DNA of 64,000 nucleotides from the NCBI RefSeq assembly GCF_029051645.1, contig NZ_JAACFS010000010.1:1-64000 (forward strand). Direction: 5' to 3'. Both the position numbers and the translations under genes were made by a program. Positions within the stretch are counted from its first letter, which is position 1; each line of letters starts with the position of its first letter. The notes under the pieces were generated by a model. That model had not been told where the DNA came from. It saw nothing but the letters and a program-made list of their open reading frames with translations, and did no database searches. This DNA comes from Bradyrhizobium sp. CSA112. GTDB lineage: Bacteria > Pseudomonadota > Alphaproteobacteria > Rhizobiales > Xanthobacteraceae. Below are positions 34,726-42,655 of the stretch, in pieces.

Positions 34726-37700
34726 TTACCACGCGTATCGCACCGTCCCGGTGCCGGCATAGGTCTGGGAGCGGCTTGCGAACTCGCCGTCGAACCTGGC
34801 GCCGACCGACCAGCTATTGGCGAGCCGCAGCTCGGCGCCGGCCGAGAGCAGCGCCGAGTTCGCCGCAGACTGCGCACCGTTGACGGTGAAGCTCGAGCCA
34901 GGCAGCGTCTGGAACACGGCGCCCATCGACGGATTGCTGGAATGGTCGTGCGCCCAGGCGGCGCGGGTGCGCAAAGTCAGCACATGGCCGCGATCGAGCG
35001 CGATCACGTTGTCGAACCAGCTACCGAGCTCGGTCCGGGTTGCCGTGGTCGAGCGTGCGTCATAGCTCAGCGCGAAGGCATTGGAGCCCGACGTCGCGCT
35101 CTCGCTGTAGGTCGGCGTGCGGAATTTCTGCACCTGCAAGGCCGCGTAAGGCGTGATGCCCAGCCACGGCGTCGGGATGCGGTAGCCGGCTTCCACCCTG
35201 CCGCCGAAGCTGTGCGCGTCGAAGCTCGCCGCGAGCTTGTCGGTGCCGGCGACGGTGACCGCGCGATCGGTGCTCATGTCGTGCCAGGCATAGGACAGCG
35301 CCGCGGAGACGTAGAGCGCGCCGAACGAATACGAGCCGTAGACACCGGTCTGGAACACGTCGCTCTTGCCGCCGCCAAGGCCTTGCGAGAGACCCCAGCT
35401 TGTGCCGCCGCCGGCGAGCGCAAAGCCAACCAGCGTATTGGCCGACACGCGATAATCCGCGCCGCCGGCGAAGCCGAAGCTCTGGGCCGTGGTGGTGTTG
35501 GTCCCGAGCGCCGCGTCGCCGCTGGCCCGGTTGTAGCCGCCGTAGCCTTGCCCCCACAGGCCCCAGCGCTGGCCGGTATTGGCCACCGCATCCCTTGGCG
35601 TCACCGCGGCATAAGCGTTGGCAACCTCCGACGACAGCGGCTTGTCGCCGGCGCCGAAGCTGCGCGCATAACCGAGCGTGCCGGGATTGCTGCCCGGCGT
35701 GCCGCCGAACGGGTTGAGCAGCAGCGTGAGGAACGACGTCGTCATCTGCGTGCCGCTGGTCGCGGCGCCGGTGGCGGGCTGGCCCGACACCTGGTTGAGC
35801 GCATTGGTAAGCTGCGCGCCGGTCATGTTGAGCAGCGCATCGAACGCCGCCGGCGGCGTCGCGCCGCTCTCGACCGCCTTGTTGATGCCGCCTGCAACAT
35901 TGACCTCGTTGCCGCGCGCGCTGGCCGGAATCTGGATGGTGCCGGGATCGAGCACGAGAAAGACGTTGTTCGCGTCGTAGGTCAGATGCGGGTTGCGCGC
36001 GCCGGGCGCGAAGCTGCTGCCCGTGATGCCGGCGAATTGCGTACCACCGAAGCCGCTGGTCGCATTGAGAATGGTGTAGGTCTGCGCGCGGAAGCTGCCG
36101 GGCAAGGCAATTGCCTGCACCGTCGCGCCGGTCAAGGTCGCCGTGCCGGTGACATTGGTGCGGTCGGCCGCGGTCGGCGAGACCTCTACCGTGTAGAAGC
36201 CGCCGGCATTGAAGGTCAGATTGCCGTTGACCGTGAGCGTGCCAATCGAGTTGCCGGGCGCCAGCGCGCCGCCGCTTGCAATCGTCGTTGCCCCGATAAT
36301 GCCGGTGCCGCCCAGCGTGCCGCCGTTGTTCACGGTGACGCCGCTCGACGAAATGATCGAGCCGTTCACCGCCAGGGTTCCGCCGTCTACGGTCGTCGCG
36401 CCGGTATAGGCATTGGTGCCCGAAAGCGTCAGCGTGCCGGTACCGGTCTTGACTAGCGAACCGCTGGTGCCGCCGCCCGTGCCGCCGTCCGCAATGACTC
36501 CGCTGACAGTTGTGGACAGATTGTTGCCGCCGACGGTGAGCGTTTTGTCGCCGAGGCGATAGCTGCCTGCGCCCTCGATCGAGCCGGCGACCGTTCCCGA
36601 TGCCGTCAGGCCGGAGATATCGAACGAGCTGCCGGCGTTGGTGATGAAGCGTGCGCTGCAGCCACTGGCAGTGTCCCAAAATCGGGTGCTGCCGCCGGCA
36701 GTGTTGATGACGGTGGCACTGCCAGCCGTGCTGGTGCCGTTGAAATCCAGGACGCTGCTGTCATTGGTGATGGTGGCATTCTCGGCGGAACTGGTGTCGC
36801 TGAAGGCGACGTTGCCCCCGTTGTTGGTGATTGTGGCGGTGCCGGCCTTGCTGCTGTTGAAGAAACCGATGCTGCCGAAGTTGTTGGCGATGCTGGCGCC
36901 ACCGGCCGTGCTGGTGTTGTAGAAATTCATGCTAAAGCCGTTGGTGATGGTGGCGCTGCCGGCCGTGCTGGTGCCGGCGAATAACAGGGTGTTGTTGTTG
37001 GTGATCGACGCGCTGCCGGCCGTGCTGGTGCCGTTGAAGTTCACGCTCGCGGTGTTGTTGATCGTGGCGTTGGCGGCGGTGCTGGTGTCGGTGAAATTCA
37101 TGACGTTGTTGTTTGTGATGGCGGCACCGCCGGCAGTGCTGGTGTTTAGGAAGTTCAGGTAGGCATTGTTGCTGATGGTGGCGCTGCCCGCCGTGCTGGT
37201 GGCATTGAAGGACAGGTCGCCGGCGTTGGTGATGCTGGCGCTGCCAGCGGTGCTGGTGTCATTGAAGAACAGACGATAGTTGGTGGTGATCGTGGCGCTG
37301 GCAGCGGTGCTGGTGTTGTTGAAATTCAGGGTGCCGTTGCTGGTAACGGATGCACTGGCGGCCGTACTGTTGTTGAAATCCAGCGTGCCACCGAAGTTGG
37401 TGGTGATGGTGGCGCTGCCGGCCGTGCTCGTGTCCCTGAAATTCAGCGCGCCCCCGCCGTTGTTGGTGATGGTGGCGCTACCAGCGGTGCTGGTGTTGTT
37501 GAAGTACAGCGTGCCACCGAAGTTATTGGCGATGGTGGCGCTGCCCGCCGTGCTGGTGTTGAAGAAAACCAGCCCGCTGCCGTTGTTCATCGTGATGTTG
37601 GCGCTGCCGGCCGTGCTGGTGTCGTAGAAGTACGCGAAGGAGTTATTGGTAATGGCGGCGCTGCCGGCCGTGCTCGTGTTCCGGAAAATCAGGTTCCAGT

Positions 37701-38439
37701 TGTTGGCGATGGTGGCGTTGCCCGCCGTGCTGGCGTCGCTGAAATCCAGGCCGCCGTCGTTGGCGATGGTGGCGCTGCCGGCAGTGCTGGTGTCTCGGAA
37801 GATCAGAATGTTATTGTTGCCGATGGTGGCGCTGCCCGCCGTGCTGGTGCCGTAGAATTGCAGGTTGTAGTTGTTGGTGATGGCGGCGCTGCCGGCCGAA
37901 CTGGCCTGGAAGAAACTCAGGAAGAAGTTGTTGGCGATGGTGGCGCTGCCCGCCGTGCTGGCGTCGCTGAAATCCAGGCCGCCGCCGTTGGCGATGGTGG
38001 CGCTGCCGGCAGTGCTGGTGTTTCGGAAGGTCAGAGTGCCATTGTTGCCGATGGTGGCGCTGCCGCCGTTGACGACGATGCCGGCGCCGGTGAACGTGAG
38101 AGTCCGGGATGCGTTCGTGAAGCTGTAGGCCGACGCCCCAGGGTCGAAGGTCCAGCCGCCGAGTGTCGTATTGGCCGAGAACGACAGGGCGGTAGTCCCG
38201 GAGGTGTCGAAGTACGCGGTGCCGGTCGGCACCGTAGCCGTGTCCCAGTTGGCGCCGGTGTTGAAGTTGCCGCTGCCGGGCGCGTTCAGCCAGGTGGCGT
38301 CCTGCGCCGCCGCCGGCAGCGCGCAAATGAGGCCGGTCATGGCCCCAGTCATGGCCGACGACGCCAGCAAGGCGGCGTGCAACCGGCGAACCACAGCACC
38401 CCGGCCCGCAGGGTTCAGCACAGACACCTTCGATTTCAC
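34726..38439 (-). CDS. Large autotransporter (type Va) with repeat-built passenger
   Basis: A 1237-aa surface protein. Long signal peptide (residues 1-45, ending ALPAAAQ), a passenger of beta-helix type, a PATR motif (SLVKTGTGTLTLSGTNAYTG, about 660-690) and a C-terminal autotransporter barrel over the last ~270 residues, ending in the Phe/Trp-type terminus GTVRYAW. Residues ~130-600 are more than twenty tandem units of about 19-21 residues built on NTSTAGSATITNN. Such repeats form a parallel beta-helix. The barrel inserts in the outer membrane and displays the passenger; the role is probably adhesion or surface interaction. Divergent from the CadC-like regulator gene, which is likely its regulator. 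Confidence 0.92.
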   Translation of the reverse strand: MKSKVSVLNPAGRGAVVRRLHAALLASSAMTGAMTGLICALPAAAQDATWLNAPGSGNFNTGANWDTATVPTGTAYFDTSGTTALSFSANTTLGGWTFDPGASAYSFTNASRTLTFTGAGIVVNGGSATIGNNGTLTFRNTSTAGSATIANGGGLDFSDASTAGSATIANNFFLSFFQASSAGSAAITNNYNLQFYGTSTAGSATIGNNNILIFRDTSTAGSATIANDGGLDFSDASTAGNATIANNWNLIFRNTSTAGSAAITNNSFAYFYDTSTAGSANITMNNGSGLVFFNTSTAGSATIANNFGGTLYFNNTSTAGSATITNNGGGALNFRDTSTAGSATITTNFGGTLDFNNSTAASASVTSNGTLNFNNTSTAASATITTNYRLFFNDTSTAGSASITNAGDLSFNATSTAGSATISNNAYLNFLNTSTAGGAAITNNNVMNFTDTSTAANATINNTASVNFNGTSTAGSASITNNNTLLFAGTSTAGSATITNGFSMNFYNTSTAGGASIANNFGSIGFFNSSKAGTATITNNGGNVAFSDTSSAENATITNDSSVLDFNGTSTAGSATVINTAGGSTRFWDTASGCSARFITNAGSSFDISGLTASGTVAGSIEGAGSYRLGDKTLTVGGNNLSTTVSGVIADGGTGGGTSGSLVKTGTGTLTLSGTNAYTGATTVDGGTLAVNGSIISSSGVTVNNGGTLGGTGIIGATTIASGGALAPGNSIGTLTVNGNLTFNAGGFYTVEVSPTAADRTNVTGTATLTGATVQAIALPGSFRAQTYTILNATSGFGGTQFAGITGSSFAPGARNPHLTYDANNVFLVLDPGTIQIPASARGNEVNVAGGINKAVESGATPPAAFDALLNMTGAQLTNALNQVSGQPATGAATSGTQMTTSFLTLLLNPFGGTPGSNPGTLGYARSFGAGDKPLSSEVANAYAAVTPRDAVANTGQRWGLWGQGYGGYNRASGDAALGTNTTTAQSFGFAGGADYRVSANTLVGFALAGGGTSWGLSQGLGGGKSDVFQTGVYGSYSFGALYVSAALSYAWHDMSTDRAVTVAGTDKLAASFDAHSFGGRVEAGYRIPTPWLGITPYAALQVQKFRTPTYSESATSGSNAFALSYDARSTTATRTELGSWFDNVIALDRGHVLTLRTRAAWAHDHSSNPSMGAVFQTLPGSSFTVNGAQSAANSALLSAGAELRLANSWSVGARFDGEFASRSQTYAGTGTVRYAW
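36650..38060 (-). repeat. Tandem coding repeat of the autotransporter passenger
   Basis: About 1.4 kb of imperfect units of ~57-63 bases, each with a GCGCTGCCGGCCGTGCTGGT-like block (plus-strand reading) and a TTGTTGGTGATGGTGG-like block. The near identity of neighbouring units would allow slippage and gain or loss of units, so passenger length may vary between strains. It is coding sequence, not a CRISPR array. Confidence 0.8.
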
Positions 38440-38537
38440 CCGGAATTCCCCCAGCGCCGCCCGTCAGCGGCGTCGCCAACATGGCACCGGGGCACCGCGC
38501 TGTCCTGACCAGGCGGCGGTTACTTTCTGAAGTTTTT

Positions 38538-38611
38538 CTGATATTTGCCGTTCTATCGCCGCAACTTGGGAAATTCTTGATATTTCCCGTTCCTATCGGC
38601 GCAGCTTGGGA
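38538..38611. promoter_or_regulatory. Pair of ~34-base direct repeats in the divergent promoter region
   Basis: Copy 1 at 38538-38571 and copy 2 at 38577-38611 share TGATATTTGCCGTTC / TGATATTTCCCGTTC and TATCGCCGCAACTTGGGA / TATCGGCGCAGCTTGGGA, set about 40 bases apart start to start. They lie between the autotransporter and the winged-helix regulator. Tandem direct repeats are the usual operator form for OmpR/CadC-type winged helices, so they are good candidates for its binding site. Confidence 0.6.
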
Positions 38612-38623
38612 GACGAGGGGGTC

Positions 38624-40312
38624 GTGCTGCGGTTTGCCGGTTTTGAACTCGATCACCAGCGCGCCGAGCTGCGCGGGCCGGATGGCGAATCGGTCAGGCT
38701 GCGGCCGAAGCCGTTCGCCATGCTGCAGGTGCTTGCCGCCAATGCCGGCCAAATCCTCAGCAAACAGGAGCTGATGGAGGCGGTCTGGCCGGACATCCAT
38801 GTCGGCGAGGACAGCCTGTTTCAGTGCATTCGCGAGATTCGCACCGCGCTGGGCGACGAGGACCGCAAGATCGTCAAGCTGGTGTCCGGCCGCGGCTATC
38901 TCTTCGACGCCGAGGTGTCGACCAAGGCGCTAGCCACGCCGCCGCAAATTCCGTTTACAGACGTTGCTGTCGCACCGGCCGCCGCGCCGGCAAAAACCTG
39001 GCGGCCGTTCGGTCTGAGCGCCCCGATGGCGCTCGCCGCCGTCGCGGTGCTTGGCGCGGCGCTCGGGCTGGCCATCGCGGCGCCGATGTTCGGGCCGGAC
39101 ACGTTCAAACAAAGACCGCCGGCCATCGCCGTCATGCCGGTCACCGGCGCCGATGCGGACGCTGTCCCGACGGCGGCGGCTGTCACGATCCGCCTCGCCG
39201 ACGGCCTGGCGAAGATCGACAATATACGTGTGATCCGCGTGGCGACGCCCGAAGCGGGCAGCGCGTCGCCGCAGGCCGCCTCGGCGCGCGCGGCGCAAGC
39301 GGACTTCGTATTGAGCGGCGAATTGCAGAAGGCCGGCGCGGCATGGGAACTGCACGCCCGCCTCACCCGCACGGCGACCCAGGAAGTGATCTGGTCGGCG
39401 CCGGTTTCGGTCGCGATCGGCGAGACGGACTTGGGCCTACAACAATCGCGGCTCGCGGCGGGCCTCGGCCATCTGCTGGCGCGGCGCCTCAATGAGCTGG
39501 TGCAGGCCGGCGCGCAGCCGGCGGCGACCGACGGCGCGGCAAAGGTCGTGGTCGAGCAAGCCACCGCTCAGATCAACCAAACCAGCAAAGAGCGTCTTGC
39601 GGCGGCGCAGACGATGCTGGAAAAAGCGCTCGGCGATCATCCCGACAGTGTCGACATTCAAGTCGCGCTTGCCGCGCTGCAACTCCGCGGCATTCAGATG
39701 GTCTGGTACAGCCCTGCGGACAGCACAGCGGCGGAGATAAAAGCCAAATCGATGCTGGAACGCGCGCTGCGCACCAAGCCCGATTCCATTCCGGTACTCG
39801 AAGCCTATTGCCGCTTCCTCAACGCGACGAATTATTTCACCGAGAGCCTGGTGGCCTGCGCGCGGACGCTGAGCTTCGATCCATGGAACGGATTGGCGCT
39901 GTACCACATCGGTCTCGCGCAACTTCAACTCGGGCGTTTCGAGGACGCATTGGCAACGTTCAAGCAAGCCGACCGTTTCGACACGCCACAGGTGTCGCGC
40001 TGGACCTGGAAGCTTGGCGCAGGGATGACCTACCTGCTGATGGACCGCAGCGAAGACGCGTTACCATGGCTGCAAAGGTCGATCGCGATCACGCCCGCAT
40101 CAGGACGCACCTATATGCTCCTGTCGGCCGCTTACCAGGGTCTTGGCCAGCCAGCCGAGGCAAAAGCGGCGATGGACAAGGCTCTTGTGTTGCGGCCCGG
40201 TTCGAACCTCGTCAACGTCGCGCTCCCGCCGAAAAACGCCAGCCCGACATTTCTTGCGGCGAGCGAATGGATCGGGCGAGCGTATGTCGCGGCCGGGTTG
40301 CCGGAGCGGTAA
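38624..40312 (+). CDS. Membrane-anchored winged-helix regulator with TPR domain (CadC-like)
   Basis: A 562-aa protein: N-terminal OmpR/CadC DNA-binding domain (about 1-100; RPKPFAMLQVLAANAGQILS, LMEAVWPDIHVGEDSLFQCI, SGRGYLFDAEV), one membrane helix (about 127-150; MALAAVAVLGAALGLAIAA), then a periplasmic part with tetratricopeptide-like helices from about 330 (YHIGLAQLQLGRFEDALATF). It would sense a periplasmic cue and regulate transcription directly. GTG 38624 is chosen since the in-frame TTG at 38606 falls inside the direct-repeat operator and has no ribosome site; the exact start is uncertain. Its likely target is the divergent autotransporter gene. Confidence 0.85.
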   Translation: MLRFAGFELDHQRAELRGPDGESVRLRPKPFAMLQVLAANAGQILSKQELMEAVWPDIHVGEDSLFQCIREIRTALGDEDRKIVKLVSGRGYLFDAEVSTKALATPPQIPFTDVAVAPAAAPAKTWRPFGLSAPMALAAVAVLGAALGLAIAAPMFGPDTFKQRPPAIAVMPVTGADADAVPTAAAVTIRLADGLAKIDNIRVIRVATPEAGSASPQAASARAAQADFVLSGELQKAGAAWELHARLTRTATQEVIWSAPVSVAIGETDLGLQQSRLAAGLGHLLARRLNELVQAGAQPAATDGAAKVVVEQATAQINQTSKERLAAAQTMLEKALGDHPDSVDIQVALAALQLRGIQMVWYSPADSTAAEIKAKSMLERALRTKPDSIPVLEAYCRFLNATNYFTESLVACARTLSFDPWNGLALYHIGLAQLQLGRFEDALATFKQADRFDTPQVSRWTWKLGAGMTYLLMDRSEDALPWLQRSIAITPASGRTYMLLSAAYQGLGQPAEAKAAMDKALVLRPGSNLVNVALPPKNASPTFLAASEWIGRAYVAAGLPER

Positions 40313-40419
40313 TTTAAACATCCGCCAATAAGATCGACGGCTGCTTTCCCGTCGAAGCGGGGCTGGACTGCTTCGCGTCACGTCGCACTTATTTGGCGCA
40401 GAGCACGCATGCTGGCAAT

Positions 40420-40664
40420 TTGGCGCGCCGCGGCCGATGAAGATGGGCACTACTCGTTTGCTGTTCCCCTATGATGCCGCAGGCCGCAACGCGTCCCAAT
40501 CGGCAAAGCTGCGATATCCTGCGACTTTGCACTACGCCTCGCGGGCGGCTGCATTCCCGATTTCGCCGAGTGGTCCGGTTACCCTTCGACCGCGGCCCTG
40601 TCGATCACCCCGACATCGACGTGATGTGCCAGAAGCGGACCCGGCCGACATCCGATCCACTTAA
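40420..40664 (+). repeat. Dispersed repeat, copy R3 (longest copy)
   Basis: Begins TGGCGCGCCGCGGCCGATGA and continues AAGATGGGCACTAC, CTATGATGCCGCAGG, then about 180 bases not present in R1 or R2. It contains an open frame of 75 codons (from MKMGTT) of arginine-rich, non-protein-like content, which I take as a by-product of the repeat. With its flank it fills the gap 40313-40660 after the regulator. Confidence 0.72.
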
Positions 40665-41191
40665 CGGCTGCGCTCGGCAGCCCTTTGCCGAGCCTCGTCT
40701 GCGCTCATCTGCAATGCTTCGCGCTGCATTCCGGGGAGGTTCTGGAACACGGCCGCGGTTTCCTTCCTATCGGCGTTGCTTCGATTGAATGCGCGCTTGT
40801 TGAGCGTCGCCGCGATATGCTCCTCGAACATTGGGGCGCGGAGACTTCCCTGCGTACGGCTCATTGCGGAGTCACTGTTTGTGCTTTTGCCGCAATCCGC
40901 AACGACGCGGCTTTCCTTGGGCGTGATCGAAGTGATGATGGCCTCGCACTCCAACAGGGGCGCCCAGCTTGCATATTTCATATTCAGTTTGACGCCCTTC
41001 GCCGAGCGACCGGCGCCCCAGATCTTTATCATCTCTCCTGGCCCGTCGCGTCTCGGAAGGGTGGTCTTTGCGTCCACCAACATGGTTTGGACCTGATCCT
41101 TGGAATAGGGGAAGACCGTCGGGTCAGAGCTGAGATTACAGCCACCCACGACTAACGTGCCCGCGAGAATAAAGACGAGCTTTGCGCTCAT
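40661..41191 (-). CDS. Hypothetical lipoprotein, 176 aa
   Basis: A lipoprotein: signal MSAKLVFILAGTLVVGGC with the lipobox VGGC at Cys18. The mature part (GPGEMIKIWGAGRSAKGVKL, SWAPLLECEAIITSITPKES) is beta-rich and ends in a charged helix. No known domain. The stop codon lies in the last bases of repeat R3. Confidence 0.72.
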   Translation of the reverse strand: MSAKLVFILAGTLVVGGCNLSSDPTVFPYSKDQVQTMLVDAKTTLPRRDGPGEMIKIWGAGRSAKGVKLNMKYASWAPLLECEAIITSITPKESRVVADCGKSTNSDSAMSRTQGSLRAPMFEEHIAATLNKRAFNRSNADRKETAAVFQNLPGMQREALQMSADEARQRAAERSR

Positions 41192-41865
41192 TTGCCGCTC
41201 CCGAATTTCAATTGTCCGATGTTGTTTAGACGAAGAAGTTTGAAAATAACTTGCGTGACTTACTCAAATGCGATCTGACACGTCGACCTATGATCCACGA
41301 TTACTATGCGGGCATGCCGCCGCTTCAGCTGCGGCCCGCGCCGACGCAAAGCGGGCCGGGGTAAGCTTGATTGGATCGGGCAAGGCATCACGCCGCGGGC
41401 GCTCAAAGCCTTCGCCAGCCAGGTCCGCAGGCGCATGTGGATTGAACAGGGCAAGCTCAACCATAAACGTCGGCTTTGGGTCAAACTGCGAAAGGCTCGC
41501 AACGAGCACAAGCGGTCCGGTTTTGCTCAGAGACCCGACTCCCGAGCAGACATGCCGGACGGGCTGCAATGTGCCAGGAGCCGCCATCGCACGTTTGGTC
41601 ATCACCAAGGCGGCCGCCTACAGCATCATCAAAAAGGCCCAAGAAGCATACCAAGCGTCGCGGGACGGGGTTCAGCACGCATCCGATGAGGTTGAGCAGG
41701 GCTTAATAGGCCGCTGACATTTTCTTCATTTGTGTTAGCCGGTGTTTGGCATCTTTGCCGTAGCTTGCCTTGATGGCGTGGTGCGGCGGGCGGCGCCGGT
41801 GTCGCGCCGATCGCGTTTGGCGACCTCGGTGGCATTCGCGAGATTTGCAACGAGGGAAATTGGCG
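41192..41865. other. Gap without a supportable gene
   Basis: 674 bases between the two lipoprotein genes. Open frames of up to about 150 codons exist on both strands (41268-41717 plus, 41288-41608 minus), but they overlap one another, lack ribosome sites and have unusual composition. I cannot recognise a family. It may be remnant sequence. Confidence 0.45.
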
Positions 41866-42408
41866 ATGAGGCGGAACATCCTTTTTGCGCTGTTGCCCAC
41901 GATGCTTGTCGCGGCCTGTTCCCAGGGCGCGGTCTACCCGGTTCCGCTCGATCGGGCGCGACAGATCCTGTGCACGACGGACCTGCCGCCGGTCTTTGGC
42001 AGCTACGCGCCGGACGTTGAGATTCAGGCGAACAAGCCGTCCGAGGTCACCTGGATTGTCCGCAAGAACGGATACGAGCTCATGCGATACATCGCGACAC
42101 TCAGCGTGGCAGGGGAAGGTCGAACCCGCGTCGGATTGGAGCTCAAGGGTGCGAAAGGCGGGCCGGCCGAGGACGTCGAGCGGCGCCTTGCCGAGAACTC
42201 GAGCATCAAGAATCTCTATTTGATGGCGATGGAAGAGCGGATCGCCTCGGCCATCGAAGGTCGCCCCCTTGACATGACAAAGAGCTATCCGGCGCTCCGC
42301 GCTGCCACGGTCGCCAATGTGGGCAACATCCGCAAGTCGTTGGATGAGGCGGTCAAAGCCTCGGAGGAGCTGGAGCGAGCTCATCTCCAAAGCCTCAAGC
42401 GCAGATGA
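41866..42408 (+). CDS. Hypothetical lipoprotein, 180 aa
   Basis: Lipoprotein with signal MRRNILFALLPTMLVAAC (lipobox VAAC). The mature part has a strand-rich centre (VTWIVRKNGYELMRYIATLS) and a helical C-terminus. ATG 41866 is chosen for the signal peptide and an upstream GAGGGA; the longer upstream frame is Arg-rich and non-coding. It ends 36 bases before the tRNA fragment, so it is the last chromosomal gene before the integrase side. Confidence 0.75.
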   Translation: MRRNILFALLPTMLVAACSQGAVYPVPLDRARQILCTTDLPPVFGSYAPDVEIQANKPSEVTWIVRKNGYELMRYIATLSVAGEGRTRVGLELKGAKGGPAEDVERRLAENSSIKNLYLMAMEERIASAIEGRPLDMTKSYPALRAATVANVGNIRKSLDEAVKASEELERAHLQSLKRR

Positions 42409-42444
42409 GGGGCAGGTCGGATGGGAACTGCCGGAATGTTTACG

Positions 42445-42489
42445 TGGCGCGCCCGAAGAGATTCGAACTCCTGACCCCCAGATTCGTAG
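42445..42489 (-). other. 3' half of a tRNA-Arg gene, probable attachment site
   Basis: Read on the minus strand: an anticodon loop CTACGAA (anticodon ACG) and stem half TCTGG, a T-arm built on TTCGAAT, then the acceptor end CGGGCGC, G, CCA. The 5' half (acceptor, D-arm, anticodon stem) is missing and the sequence breaks off just past the anticodon loop. A tRNA 3' fragment beside a tyrosine integrase is the usual scar of site-specific insertion. The fragment's CCA end points left, so the inserted DNA should lie to the right, with the intact tRNA at the far end, outside the window. Confidence 0.75.
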
Positions 42490-42655
42490 TATGAATTCGG
42501 AGCTTGTCGACCGCACTCGCCGACACGTCGCCATACTCTCGCCCTCGCAATAAGATACTGATCGATCATGGATTTTCGCGCCGTGGCGTAGCCTGGCGTA
42601 ACGCGACCTCGATGATTCTCATCGAGGACTTCCCCAGACTAAACCCAGACTAAAA

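Noticed and set aside
34660..36456. Long open frame of about 598 codons on the plus strand
   Set aside because: It is antisense to the autotransporter's barrel and PATR regions; its Arg/Ala-rich composition follows from high GC opposite a real gene.
36650..38060. Regular short repeats resembling a CRISPR array
   Set aside because: The units are contiguous, in frame and coding for a beta-helix passenger; there are no unique spacers.
40437..40664. 75-codon frame starting MKMGTT
   Set aside because: Part of the dispersed repeat (copy R3); other copies have stops in this frame, so it is not a conserved gene.
41268..41717. Overlapping frames on both strands between the lipoprotein genes
   Set aside because: No ribosome sites, mutual overlap and no recognisable family.
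42445..42453. TGGCGCGCC shared by the tRNA fragment and the dispersed repeats
   Set aside because: The match is only nine bases and stops at once; probably coincidence in GC-rich DNA.
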